In this document: positions 50,757 to 58,438 of the stretch, one piece after another
Position numbering within the stretch: the first letter of the stretch is position 1
Layout of the letters: each line of letters begins with the position of its first letter
Assembly: GCF_900101435.1 (NCBI RefSeq)
Contig: NZ_FMZH01000001.1
Location: 310,001 to 374,000 of the forward strand
DNA length: 64,000 nucleotides
Direction of reading: 5' to 3'
Source: Pedobacter soli
Lineage (GTDB): Bacteria > Bacteroidota > Bacteroidia > Sphingobacteriales > Sphingobacteriaceae
Translations under genes and position numbers: made by a program
The notes under the pieces: model-generated
What the model was told of the DNA's origin: nothing
Database searches by the model: none
The model's input: only the letters and a program-made list of their open reading frames with translations

Positions 50757-52073
50757 ATGAATACGAGAATTACAAAATCAACAATGTTGATTGCCTTATT
50801 AGGATTATCATCACAATTATTTGCACAAGAAACTCCTGCGGCTACCGGCCGTTTCTCTCCTACCCAGTTCCGTACCTGGTCGGTTGGTGTACACGGAGGT
50901 TTGTTAACCCCACGAACTATTTTTGGAAACTCAAACCACCAGTTTGAAACGCCTGTTGAGCATATTGGTTATGGTGGTTATGTTAAAAAACAAATTTTAC
51001 CGCAACTGGGTATCCAGGCTGATTTCTTAGCTGGTAAGGTTGAAGAGTTAAGGGCATCAAACGGTGCAGGTGGTTTTATTGCAAATACTGGTTATAAAAC
51101 GAACATTCAGTGGTCAGGTGCTTTATCTGCGGTGTGGAATGTAGCCAACATCAGCATTAACCAGGAAAATGGTATTTTAACTCCTTACCTAAAAGCTGGT
51201 GCAGGTTATATGTCATCGGGTGCTACAACGTCTCCGAATACGGTTGATGCCGGTTCTTACAGAGAAGGTTGGTTTGTACCAGTTGGAGCAGGTTTAAAGT
51301 TAGGTGTAGCTAAAGGGATCAACGTAGATTTGGGTTACGACGTTAACTTTGTTAAATCTGCTAAATTTGATGGCTTTAACGGTCCAACAAACGATCGTTT
51401 TGCTTATGCTCATGCAGGTCTGGAGTTTGCCATCGGCGATAAATCAAAACCTCAGTTGCAAAACTACAGCTCATTGGCTAACTTAAACAAGCAAACTGCA
51501 GCAGAAAGTGCCGAATTGAGAAGAGCCTTATCAACAGCTGAGCAAAATGCAGCAAGAGATAGAGAGCAATATGCTAAGGATATGGGCGATGATGATAACG
51601 ATGGTGTAGCAAACAAATTTGATAAATGCCCTGGAACAGCTTCAGGTACTGTGGTTGATGGTTCTGGTTGTCCGATTAAAGTGCAACGCGAAGTAGTTAA
51701 AGAAACTAAAGTTGTGGTAACAGAAGCCGATCGTAAAGTAGTTAAAGATGCCATTTCTAACTTAGAATTCGATTTAGGTAAATCAACCATCCGTTCTAAA
51801 TCATTTGCTACCTTAAACCGCGTTGCCGCACTATTGGTAGAGAAAAACTTCAGCTTAAAACTTGCCGGCCATACCGATAACACTGGTGGCAGAGAATTAA
51901 ACTTACGTTTATCTAAAGATAGAGCAGAATCGGTAAAAGCTTACTTAGTTTCACAAGGAGCAAATGCGTCGAGAATCGAAGCTACAGGTTACGGACCTGA
52001 CCAACCGATTGCAAGCAATAAAACTGCAACCGGCCGTCAACAAAACCGTCGTGTAGAGTTTACTTTATACTAA
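50757..52073 (+). CDS. OmpA family outer-membrane protein
   Basis: 438 residues from ATG at 50757 (MNTRITKSTMLIALLG); a TTG three codons upstream is the alternative. Signal peptide ends LFAQ. Residues about 30-235 form an eight-stranded-type beta-barrel (WSVGVHGGLLTPRTIF to FAYAHAGLEFAIGD). A short coiled segment is followed by a calcium-binding TSP3-like stretch DDDNDGVANKFDKCPG (about 280-295) and the OmpA peptidoglycan-binding domain (about 320-438: LAGHTDNTGGRELNLRLSKD, then RIEATGYGPDQP and NRRVEFTLY). It should tie the outer membrane to peptidoglycan. Terminator 25 nt downstream. Confidence 0.95.
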   Translation: MNTRITKSTMLIALLGLSSQLFAQETPAATGRFSPTQFRTWSVGVHGGLLTPRTIFGNSNHQFETPVEHIGYGGYVKKQILPQLGIQADFLAGKVEELRASNGAGGFIANTGYKTNIQWSGALSAVWNVANISINQENGILTPYLKAGAGYMSSGATTSPNTVDAGSYREGWFVPVGAGLKLGVAKGINVDLGYDVNFVKSAKFDGFNGPTNDRFAYAHAGLEFAIGDKSKPQLQNYSSLANLNKQTAAESAELRRALSTAEQNAARDREQYAKDMGDDDNDGVANKFDKCPGTASGTVVDGSGCPIKVQREVVKETKVVVTEADRKVVKDAISNLEFDLGKSTIRSKSFATLNRVAALLVEKNFSLKLAGHTDNTGGRELNLRLSKDRAESVKAYLVSQGANASRIEATGYGPDQPIASNKTATGRQQNRRVEFTLY

Positions 52074-52097
52074 GCTGTAAATAACGGTTAATAAAAA

Positions 52098-52137
52098 AAT
52101 CTCCTCAGATTTAGTTCTGAGGAGATTTTTTGTTTTT
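52098..52137 (+). terminator. Terminator of ompA
   Basis: AATCTCCTCAGA (52098-52109) pairs with TCTGAGGAGATT (52116-52127), loop TTTAGT, then TTTTTTGTTTTT. Strong. Confidence 0.92.
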
Positions 52138-52146
52138 ATAGAAATA

Positions 52147-52318
52147 CGTCTTCCTGAACTTGTTTCAGGATCTATTAGTTTAATAATTTGCAATTAAGCG
52201 ATGCTGAAACAATATCGGATTTCCGCCCGGCTAGTTGGACGGGTATTTCAGGGTCTATTATCCAATCTGTAAAGTACTTTAAGAGATGCTGAAACAAGTT
52301 CAGCATGAAGAAAACGAT
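52147..52318. repeat. Dispersed CCTGAAC/TTCAGG palindromic repeats
   Basis: CCTGAACTTGTTTCAGGATC (52152-52171), GATGCTGAAACA (52201), CCGCCCGGCTAGTTGGACGG near 52226 and GATGCTGAAACAAGTTCAGC near 52287 repeat modules of the blocks at 4221 and 5782. Confidence 0.8.
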
Positions 52319-52320
52319 TT

Positions 52321-53619
52321 TTAAGATAATCCTTTTTTGTTTTTATAAGTCATTTTAGCTTTGGCACCTGCGCTATAGTTGTAGTTTTTCTGGTTACTGG
52401 CTTTCTTTTCATGAAAAGCAGCTCCACGCTCACTTGTATCTTCATCTTCCTCACCTTTCTTTTTCTTCGGTTTGCTGGCGGCATCAACTATTTTTAAATC
52501 CTCAGGCAACTCCATTACTTCTAATTTCTGTCCAATCGCCTGCTCTATTTTTCTTACCTCTATTAATTCGATATCGGTTGAAAAAGTAATCGCCACTACA
52601 TCATCGTCGCCATGTTTAACAATGCGCTGAATTAAAGTTTCCTTTTGCTCAGGCAATTCGAAGTGTAAAATAAACGGGATGCCTTGAATATCCAGTTCGC
52701 CCAGATTTTCGTTAGCTACAATTAAAACCCTGGCTTCGGCATTCGCTTTAAAATCTTCAATATCATCGTAACCCTTATCATCAAAGAATAACGAACGGTA
52801 AATAGAAATTTCGCCTTCTTTTTTGTGATTAAAGTTTTTGTAAACCGTTTGAGCAGTTAAACGGGTATTAACGAAAACTACCACCTTATCAAAAACTTCA
52901 GCATCATTCAACAAGAGCGTTAAAAGGTTAAGTTTTGTCCTGAAATTAGGTACCTGATACAACATTTGCTGATAAACTTCAGCTTGTTTTTCGCCTATTT
53001 CATCTACCTCTATGGTGGCTGCCGAATCTTTCATGAAAGGGGCAATCATGTGGTTCAGTTTATCGTGCAGCACTTCTGTAAACACTACGTGCTGAGATTT
53101 GTAAGCGCTATTGGCCAATTCGACAACAGGTAGCTGCAAACCTTTTTTAACAATAAGTTCGGCATTATCTACAATAAATAATTGTATTTTATTGGTATTT
53201 AGTGCCAGTTTTAAATACAAGGCACGGGCACGATCAGGTACTGCAACAATAATATCACAGCCATCTGTAATCTCGTTCATTTGCGTTTCAATAACACCAC
53301 GGCTATCAATCCCCAAAATCCTGAAAGTGCTGTTGCGGTTCAATAATTTAAATTGCTCCAAAACATGGTCTACATGTTCAATATCCGGCACTAAAATCAA
53401 TGCCCTTGGTGCTTCCTCAAAGGCATATTTCAATTTCATTAAAGTTGCTAAAACATAGGTTGTAGTTTTGCCTGCTCCCTCTGGCCCTACCGCTATAACA
53501 TCCTGGCCACCTAAAATTCTCGACATTGTTCTGGCCTGGATTTCTTTTGGAGTTAAAAATCCGGCATCAGTCATCGCCGCTACAAGTGGTTTGCTAAGTT
53601 TTAATTTATCTAAAGACAC
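52321..53619 (-). CDS. DEAD-box helicase-like protein with degenerate catalytic motifs
   Basis: 432 residues from a GTG start at 53617-53619 (MSLDKLKLSK). The two RecA-like domains of a DEAD-box RNA helicase are evident: Q-motif (FLTPKEIQA, Gln28), Walker A GPEGAGKT (45-52), PDIEHVDHVLEQF in place of the Ia motif, and a second domain with VVVFVNTRLTAQTVYKNF and VLIVANENLGELDIQGI. But motif II reads DNAE (151-154) instead of DEAD, motif III reads TEV instead of SAT, and motif VI reads QRIVKHGDDD instead of HRIGRTGR, so the catalytic Glu and arginine fingers are missing. The C-terminal tail (about 375-432) is Lys-rich, as in RNA-binding helicase tails. Possibly an RNA-binding protein without helicase activity. 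Confidence 0.85.
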   Translation of the reverse strand: MSLDKLKLSKPLVAAMTDAGFLTPKEIQARTMSRILGGQDVIAVGPEGAGKTTTYVLATLMKLKYAFEEAPRALILVPDIEHVDHVLEQFKLLNRNSTFRILGIDSRGVIETQMNEITDGCDIIVAVPDRARALYLKLALNTNKIQLFIVDNAELIVKKGLQLPVVELANSAYKSQHVVFTEVLHDKLNHMIAPFMKDSAATIEVDEIGEKQAEVYQQMLYQVPNFRTKLNLLTLLLNDAEVFDKVVVFVNTRLTAQTVYKNFNHKKEGEISIYRSLFFDDKGYDDIEDFKANAEARVLIVANENLGELDIQGIPFILHFELPEQKETLIQRIVKHGDDDVVAITFSTDIELIEVRKIEQAIGQKLEVMELPEDLKIVDAASKPKKKKGEEDEDTSERGAAFHEKKASNQKNYNYSAGAKAKMTYKNKKGLS

Positions 53620-53959
53620 AATTACTATTTTAATGATTTGAACTGCAAATATCCTTAAAATAATTAGCTTTTAGCGCAAAGCTTAGTAAATGAGTGCACC
53701 ACATACCGGTACAGCTTATTCTACCAACGTCAAAATCCAGATCGGCAAGAGCATTATTTTACGTTTTTTTTTATTGCAGGAGGCTAATTTTGCAGGATAA
53801 ACAAAACTAACTAAAAAATTAATCCATTAATTATCAATACATTAATAATTATTCCAAAATAAATACTACTAAATCTATAGATATTATATACTTATTTATA
53901 TATTTGCTCAACATTAATCATTAACGAAGGTATGAGGTTAAACAATTAAACCCAAAAAC
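53620..53959. other. 340-nt AT-rich leader region of the small-ORF transcript
   Basis: No gene is supported. Two -7 promoter-like elements on + are visible: TAATTTTG at 53785-53792 and TATATTTG at 53899-53906. Either could start a transcript into the 53-codon ORF at 53960 and the tRNA-like element, ending at the terminator at 54284. Confidence 0.45.
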
Positions 53960-54121
53960 ATGTCAATCTATTTTCAATATCCGGCCATTGATGAATATCC
54001 TGCTTTAACACAACCGCTTAAAGCAACGCAAAATGAAACACCCCTTCAGCCAGATGAAGATGAGATTAATACCGAACAGGTTTTGGCGCTCAAAGATTTT
54101 TTAACCTTAAAACCAGTTTAA
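53960..54121 (+). CDS. Small acidic protein of unknown function (53 residues)
   Basis: The ATG at 53960 opens a frame of 53 codons with stop TAA at 54119-54121: MSIYFQYPAIDEYPALTQP, a middle of TPLQPDEDEI and an end EQVLALKDFLTLKPV. It is acidic and has no membrane segment or signal. No family is recognised. A -7-like element at 53899-53906 and the terminator at 54284 would make it the first part of a short transcript that also carries a tRNA-like fold 8 nt after the stop. Real or not depends on conservation. Confidence 0.5.
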   Translation: MSIYFQYPAIDEYPALTQPLKATQNETPLQPDEDEINTEQVLALKDFLTLKPV

Positions 54122-54128
54122 TAAATAC

Positions 54129-54199
54129 GGCCAGTTGACCGATTGGAAGGTTGGAGTTTCATAAACTTTTTATAATGGTTCGAATCCATTACTAGGCCG
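54129..54199 (+). ncRNA. tRNA-like element with CAT anticodon loop
   Basis: A near-complete cloverleaf can be drawn. T54136 fits U8. D-stem ACC (54138-54140)/GGT (54149-54151) has a loop containing A14-like A and the GG pair. Anticodon stem GGAGT (54153-54157)/ACTTT (54165-54169) closes the 7-nt loop TTCATAA with U33 and a purine at 37; anticodon CAT (54160-54162). The T-arm AATGG-TTCGAAT-CCATT (54174-54190) is canonical. The acceptor GGCCAGT (54129-54135) pairs with ACT-A-GGCC (54191-54198) with one bulged A, which is irregular. CCA is not encoded. It may be a divergent tRNA-Met/Ile2-like gene, a tRNA pseudogene or a tRNA-mimic. Confidence 0.5.
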
Positions 54200-54283
54200 C
54201 TAAGTGTATTTCATAGCACTTTACACTGATCCTGCTCAGGTCAGTTAAGATTTGGTTATCTTATATTTGTTTTGTTGTTAGCA
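54200..54283. other. Spacer between tRNA-like element and terminator
   Basis: 84 nt with no gene; no tRNA-like or palindromic structure beyond short matches such as CCTGCTCAGG. Confidence 0.3.
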
Positions 54284-54316
54284 AAGGCTACCCGCGATGG
54301 GTAGCCTTAACTTTTT
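54284..54316 (+). terminator. Terminator of the small-ORF/tRNA-like transcript
   Basis: AAGGCTACCC (54284-54293) pairs perfectly with GGGTAGCCTT (54299-54308) over GCGAT, then AACTTTTT. A 10-bp stem this strong implies a real upstream transcript. Confidence 0.85.
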
Positions 54317-54334
54317 AACCCCAATTCGTAAATC

Positions 54335-54490
54335 CTTTCTTGATTTTGAAGCGCAATTGCAGTGCTTATCGCTTCATGCCTTCCTGCTGTCTACTCCAAT
54401 CTTTTTGGCAGGTCTATTCAAGAACAAATTATCCAACCGTGCCAAAAAGTATTTCCGCTCCCATCAGGGCTATTGTACAGCAGCCTGTTG
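54335..54490 (-). repeat. Structured intergenic element with 10-bp inverted repeat
   Basis: CTTTTTGGCA (54401-54410) and TGCCAAAAAG (54440-54449) are exact reverse complements. On the minus strand the context reads TAGCCCTGATGGGAGCGGAA then, after the hairpin, GATTGGAGTAGACAGCAGGA. I recall text of this type (AGCCCTGAT-GAGCGGAA ... AAAAGATTG-AGCGGA-AGCAGGA) as common in Bacteroidota intergenic regions, but cannot cite it. The 68-codon frame at 54297-54503 overlaps terminator and element and is not accepted. Confidence 0.5.
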
Positions 54491-54694
54491 TAAAATGTCA
54501 TAAAATCTTTTATTTCAAAAATCTTAAAACCTTTTAGCCTGCTCATGGTTATTTATATAATTCACATTATACTAATCTTTTACAGATTAATTTGTTTGGT
54601 TTAAAAAGGGATTTATGGATATAAATCCCTTTTCTTTTATGCCAGAATTTTAAATCCTATATTTAGCCATCGCAATTTCTACTCCCCATTTTAG

Positions 54695-55717
54695 ATGAAC
54701 AGAAAACATTTCCTTTCTTCGTTTATTGCAGCAACAACTGTGCTTCCTGCATTTAAAGCTTTAGCACATAGCATCGAAAGTGAAAATTCAGCTTTTAAAA
54801 TCCCTCCCTATTTAAAACCCGGCGATACCATCGGTATTACCAGTCCGGCAGGATACATTACACTGGAGCAGATCCAGCCATCGGTTTTACAAATGCAAAG
54901 CTGGGGCTTTACCATCAAGGTTGGCGATACCATTGGCAAACGCGATTTTACTTATGGCGGTACCGACGAAGAAAGACTGGCTGATTTTCAGCAAATGCTG
55001 AACGACCCGAACATTAAAGCCATTATGTGTGCCCGCGGCGGCTATGGTTTTGTCCGCATTATCGATCAGCTTGATTTTACGGCCTTTAAAAGAAACCCCA
55101 AGTGGATAATTGGTTTTAGCGATATCACCGTACTTCACTGCCACCTGGCCAAAAATTTTGGTATTGCTTCTATCCATTCCAAAATGTGCAACAGTTTCCC
55201 TGACGACTGGACCAAAGCGGAACCGATACAGATTGAAACCATCCTCTCCATCAAAAACGCCTTAATTGGCCAAGAGATGGGTTATACCGCACCTGTAAAC
55301 AGCAATAACCGTTTCGGAAAAACTGACGGCATACTGGTTGGCGGCAACCTGAGTATCATAGAAACCCTTGCTGGCAGCGATTCGGACTTGGATACTAAAG
55401 ATAAAATCCTTTTCATAGAAGATACAGGCGAGTACCTGTATAGTATCGATAGAATGTTATGGAATTTAAAACGCAGCGGTAAACTTAAAAACCTAAAAGG
55501 ATTAATTGTGGGAGGCTTTAAAGTTAAAACCGATGATGCCGGCGAAGAATTTGGCAAAAGCGTTTATGATATTGTACTCGAAAAAGTAAAAGAATACGCC
55601 TACCCTGTCGCTTTCGATTTTCCGGTTGGCCACCAAAGGAATAATTTTGCACTGAAATGTGGTGCAAAGCATATCTTAATGGTTAACGAAAATGGCACAA
55701 CGCTGAGCACAATTTAA
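54695..55717 (+). CDS. Exported LD-carboxypeptidase (peptidase S66)
   Basis: 340 residues, signal-like N-terminus (MNRKHFLSSFIAATTVLPAF). The S66 catalytic triad is in place: nucleophile Ser142 (GFSDIT), Glu242 (LFIEDTGEY) and His313 (PVGHQRNN). KPGDTIGITSPAGYI and CARGGYGFVRIIDQLD are family hallmarks. Family members cut the L,D bond of murein tetrapeptides for recycling or remodelling, or degrade microcin-like peptides. The signal suggests periplasmic action, unlike cytoplasmic LdcA. It is monocistronic. Confidence 0.93.
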   Translation: MNRKHFLSSFIAATTVLPAFKALAHSIESENSAFKIPPYLKPGDTIGITSPAGYITLEQIQPSVLQMQSWGFTIKVGDTIGKRDFTYGGTDEERLADFQQMLNDPNIKAIMCARGGYGFVRIIDQLDFTAFKRNPKWIIGFSDITVLHCHLAKNFGIASIHSKMCNSFPDDWTKAEPIQIETILSIKNALIGQEMGYTAPVNSNNRFGKTDGILVGGNLSIIETLAGSDSDLDTKDKILFIEDTGEYLYSIDRMLWNLKRSGKLKNLKGLIVGGFKVKTDDAGEEFGKSVYDIVLEKVKEYAYPVAFDFPVGHQRNNFALKCGAKHILMVNENGTTLSTI

Positions 55718-55804
55718 TTTGTTTAAATTCAGATTATAAAGTACCAAGAAGGTAATTGAAAACCTGATTAAATAATTTCGTATTTTTGAGTATAAAAATC
55801 TGTT

Positions 55805-56014
55805 ATGACTATAATCGCACATCCAAAAAACAAAAAGCAGGAAGCAGCCATAGAAGCGGTTCTTAAAGCTTTAAATGTTTCTTTTGTAAAGGAAGATGAA
55901 AGTCCGTATAATCCTGAGTTTGTAGCGAAGGTAAAACAAAGCATCGCAGAAGTAAAGAAGGGAAACTACATTACACTTGACCCTAATAAATCTATATGGG
56001 ACAATATAAAGTAA
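55805..56014 (+). CDS. Antitoxin-like small protein (DUF2683 type) of a YoeB pair
   Basis: 69 residues. MTIIAHPKNKKQEAAIEAVL, then KALNVSFVKED and NPEFVAKVKQSIAEVKKGNY, ending TLDPNKSIWDNI, follow the DUF2683-type antitoxins that precede RelE/YoeB toxins in Bacteroidota. Its last 19 nt overlap the toxin frame that starts at 55996. The antitoxin itself is intact although the toxin carries a stop. A TATTTTTG element lies about 20 nt ahead of the ATG. Confidence 0.8.
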   Translation: MTIIAHPKNKKQEAAIEAVLKALNVSFVKEDESPYNPEFVAKVKQSIAEVKKGNYITLDPNKSIWDNIK

Positions 56015-56277
56015 TCATTTCCGAGAGGGCTCAAAAAAATTTATTAACCATCCAAAAATCCGGAGATAAGGCTTCGATAAAAAAAATCGAAAAAATTATT
56101 GCCGAACTCTACGTTCATCCAGAAACGGGTATATGAAATCCTGAAAAGTTAAAGTTTGAACTATCAGGACTTTGGTCTCGGAGAATCAATCAAAAAGATC
56201 GTTTAATTTATAAAATAGAAGACGAGATTATAACAGTTACCATTATCTCTGCTCTAGGTCATTATGGCGATAAATAG
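55996..56277 (+). pseudogene. YoeB/Txe family toxin interrupted by a TGA codon
   Basis: The frame opens with ATG at 55996 inside the antitoxin end and reads MGQYKVIISERAQKNLLTIQ, then HPETGI, TGA (codon 47, 56134-56136), and resumes NPEKLKFELSGLWSRRINQ, KDRLIYKIEDEI, ALGHYGDK to a TAG at 56275. All YoeB landmarks are retained after the stop: Glu of NPEKLKF, the LWSRRI Arg region and the C-terminal HY. One base change, such as GGA to TGA, would explain it. A 46-residue product lacking the catalytic C-terminal half would be inactive, so it is annotated as a pseudogene unless the TGA is read through. Confidence 0.88.
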
Positions 56278-56310
56278 CCTAAAAACATAACGCCACAACA
56301 AAACCTTTAT

Positions 56311-56340
56311 AAAAAAAATGCCGGGATAAACCCAGCATTT
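56311..56340 (-). terminator. Terminator of the conserved unknown gene
   Basis: AAATGC-C-GGG (56316-56325) and CCC-A-GCATTT (56331-56340) form a stem with one mismatch; on the minus strand eight T follow (56311-56318). Confidence 0.75.
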
Positions 56341-56362
56341 AAATTAGTTCTATCAAGCCATG

Positions 56363-57679
56363 TTAAACGGTTTTCACTTCGTTCTCGGCGTAATCTTCAA
56401 TATCTGTAATGTAACCATTTATCAATAAGAAATCGAACAAAGGCTTGGCCTCTGGCGTAACCGGCATATTGGTAGTATTAATTACCTGATTGGTCTTTTT
56501 ATCTAAGAAAGGATAAGCAAACAAACGCACATTGGTATTAAACATATCATTTACATAACTCAATAACTGCCCTGAATAGTTATCGCCTTTAAAATTCGAC
56601 GAGTTAAACACAAATTTTAAGTTGTTGATGTTAGTGGCTAAACCTACGCTTTTCGGTTTACAACGGGCCAGGTACTTAGCCAAACGGTTATGGCGGGTAA
56701 AGTTCGATACAATAACGATGTTTCCCGTATCGCACATTTCCTGGGTACGTTTAGCTACCGCAGCCAGATCGATATCATCAGGAGTTTCGTGCGCCTCTGT
56801 AAGTACATTGGTGAGCAAAACCTCAATCATCACGGCCAGGTTGCCTTCTTCAACTTTATTGGTGCGTTTAAACTGATCGGTGGCTTTATTGAATAAGCTA
56901 AAGTTAGGCAATGATTTCTGACCATATTTGGTTCTTAAAATCATGATATCTTTTTTATACAACAAATCTTTCGCCTGACGCGGGTGTGCATCAGCATCAA
57001 AAATTGCCGCAGCAGAGAAATCTTTCATAATCATGTACAGATTAAGCAAGATATTATCAACCCCTTCAAACGCAGGACCTTTAACCGAAATCAAATCAAT
57101 TTCTACCGAATCGATGGTTAAGTTATCGGCCAGCGATTCGACCATCAGTTTAGGATCCTGATAATGGTAAAAAGCAGCATACACCAAATTTACCCCAATA
57201 ATACCCAAAACACGCTGCTGCATGTTTACATCGGTATCGAGCAAACGTACGTGAAAAAAGATTTCGTTTGGTAAACCTCCCGGTTCACTCTGAAAACAGA
57301 TACCTACCCAGCCATGAGGTTCGTTGGTGCGTTTATAATTTAAAGTGGTTACGGTATCTGCAAAAGCAAAAAAAGTACGGCTTTCATACTTTTCACCAGA
57401 TAAACGCTCGGTTAACAAGCCAAATTCGTGATCGAGCATTTGCAAAAGCCTGTTCTGACTTACATAACGTCCATTGGCTTCAGCACCGTAAATGGCATCA
57501 CTAAAAGTCATATCATAAGCCGACATGGTTTTGGCAACCGTCCCGGATGCAGCACCGGCATTAAAAAAGTTCCGCGAAACTTCCTGACCTGCACCAATTT
57601 CGGCAAAAGTACCGTAAATGCGGGGGGCAAGGTTTATTTTAAGTGCTTTACGCTTCGTATCCAGAATTTCTCTCTCCAT
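56363..57679 (-). CDS. Conserved protein of unknown function (family widespread in Bacteroidota)
   Basis: 438 residues from ATG at 57679 (MEREILDTKRKALKINLAPR); the longer frame from a TTG at 57694 overlaps the TACTTTTG promoter element (57684-57691). Conserved-looking stretches are IYGTFAEIGAGQEVSRNFFN, SAYDMTFSDAIYG and EPHGWVGICFQ; no signal peptide or membrane helix. From memory the family is large, soluble and annotated inconsistently (TonB receptor, nucleotidyltransferase), neither of which its sequence supports. The absence of known catalytic motifs leaves its role open. The gene is separate from its neighbours and has its own terminator. Confidence 0.75.
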   Translation of the reverse strand: MEREILDTKRKALKINLAPRIYGTFAEIGAGQEVSRNFFNAGAASGTVAKTMSAYDMTFSDAIYGAEANGRYVSQNRLLQMLDHEFGLLTERLSGEKYESRTFFAFADTVTTLNYKRTNEPHGWVGICFQSEPGGLPNEIFFHVRLLDTDVNMQQRVLGIIGVNLVYAAFYHYQDPKLMVESLADNLTIDSVEIDLISVKGPAFEGVDNILLNLYMIMKDFSAAAIFDADAHPRQAKDLLYKKDIMILRTKYGQKSLPNFSLFNKATDQFKRTNKVEEGNLAVMIEVLLTNVLTEAHETPDDIDLAAVAKRTQEMCDTGNIVIVSNFTRHNRLAKYLARCKPKSVGLATNINNLKFVFNSSNFKGDNYSGQLLSYVNDMFNTNVRLFAYPFLDKKTNQVINTTNMPVTPEAKPLFDFLLINGYITDIEDYAENEVKTV

Positions 57680-57683
57680 GCCG

Positions 57684-57691
57684 CAAAAGTA
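57684..57691 (-). promoter_or_regulatory. -7 promoter element directly before the conserved unknown gene
   Basis: Minus strand TACTTTTG (TAnnTTTG), then CGGC, then the ATG at 57679, so the -7 element ends only 4 nt before the start codon. Confidence 0.55.
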
Positions 57692-57783
57692 CAAAAAATT
57701 GAGATTAAGCTAATTTTAAGTCTGTAACTTAAAATCAATCTAAATACGATTCAATTTATAGCTGATAGTTAAATATAAATTCT

Positions 57784-57840
57784 CAATTCACCACCCCGTC
57801 TACCGGACACCCCCTCCGAAGGAGGTGGGAATTGTGAATC
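57784..57840. repeat. GC-rich palindromic intergenic repeat
   Basis: ATTCAC...GTGAAT outer arms surround CACCCCGTCTACCGGACACC and a CCTCC-GAA-GGAGG hairpin. This is GC-rich against AT-rich surroundings. A CCCCTTTAGGGG relative lies at 58961-58972, at the end of the FAD-oxidase gene. Confidence 0.5.
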
Positions 57841-57843
57841 TAC

Positions 57844-57882
57844 TAAAAAAATAAGGTTAGCATCATCCAATGCTAACCTTAT
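57844..57882 (-). terminator. Terminator of the Hsp20 gene
   Basis: ATAAGGTTAGCA (57851-57862) pairs with TGCTAACCTTAT (57871-57882), an 8-nt loop; on the minus strand a T run follows. Confidence 0.9.
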
Positions 57883-57934
57883 AAAACCTAAACTTAAACT
57901 ATTATGAAAAACCCTCTTACGAGAATATTTTTGA

Positions 57935-58369
57935 TTACGATACTACAATTTCTTTGTGTTGTAATTTAGCATCGTCTTTTTTGCTGATGTTGATACTTAA
58001 AATACCGTCTTTATATTCGGCAGTAATTTTATCACCATCTGCAGTATCTGGTAAATTGAATGATCTTGCAAATGAGCTGTAATCAAACTCTTTACGGGTA
58101 AAATCTTTAGCTACCTGGGTTTCGTCTTTTTTAACTTCTGCCCAAACAGAAAGTGTGTCTTTTTTTAAATTGATCTGAAAATCTTCTTTTTTCAATCCAG
58201 GTGCAGCCAACTCAATCACATAAGCGGTTTCGTTTTCATGAATATTTACATTAGGCGATTTATCAACTGCTTTATTTTTAGTGATCGCATCGCTAAACAA
58301 TGAATCGAAAACATTGTTAAAGTAAGGAGCTGTGTTACGGGTTCTGTTGTTAAAATTTACAAGTGTCAT
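57935..58369 (-). CDS. Hsp20/alpha-crystallin family small heat-shock protein
   Basis: 144 residues from ATG at 58369. The alpha-crystallin domain (about 40-140) reads NVNIHENETAYVIELAAPGL, KKEDFQINLKKDTLSVWAEV and FARSFNLPDTADGDKITAEY, then KDGILSINISKKDDAK, ending in the I-x-V-like C-terminal tail EIVVS. Small Hsps hold unfolded proteins as oligomers. Monocistronic, with its own terminator. Confidence 0.95.
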   Translation of the reverse strand: MTLVNFNNRTRNTAPYFNNVFDSLFSDAITKNKAVDKSPNVNIHENETAYVIELAAPGLKKEDFQINLKKDTLSVWAEVKKDETQVAKDFTRKEFDYSSFARSFNLPDTADGDKITAEYKDGILSINISKKDDAKLQHKEIVVS

Positions 58370-58438
58370 ATCTCTAATTTTTTATTTTTTTAATTTGATA
58401 ATACACCTTATTCAACTTACATACCAAACCGATTTTTT

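Noticed and set aside
54297..54537. ORFs of 65-68 codons after the terminator at 54284
   Set aside because: They overlap the terminator and a structured intergenic element; composition is not protein-like.
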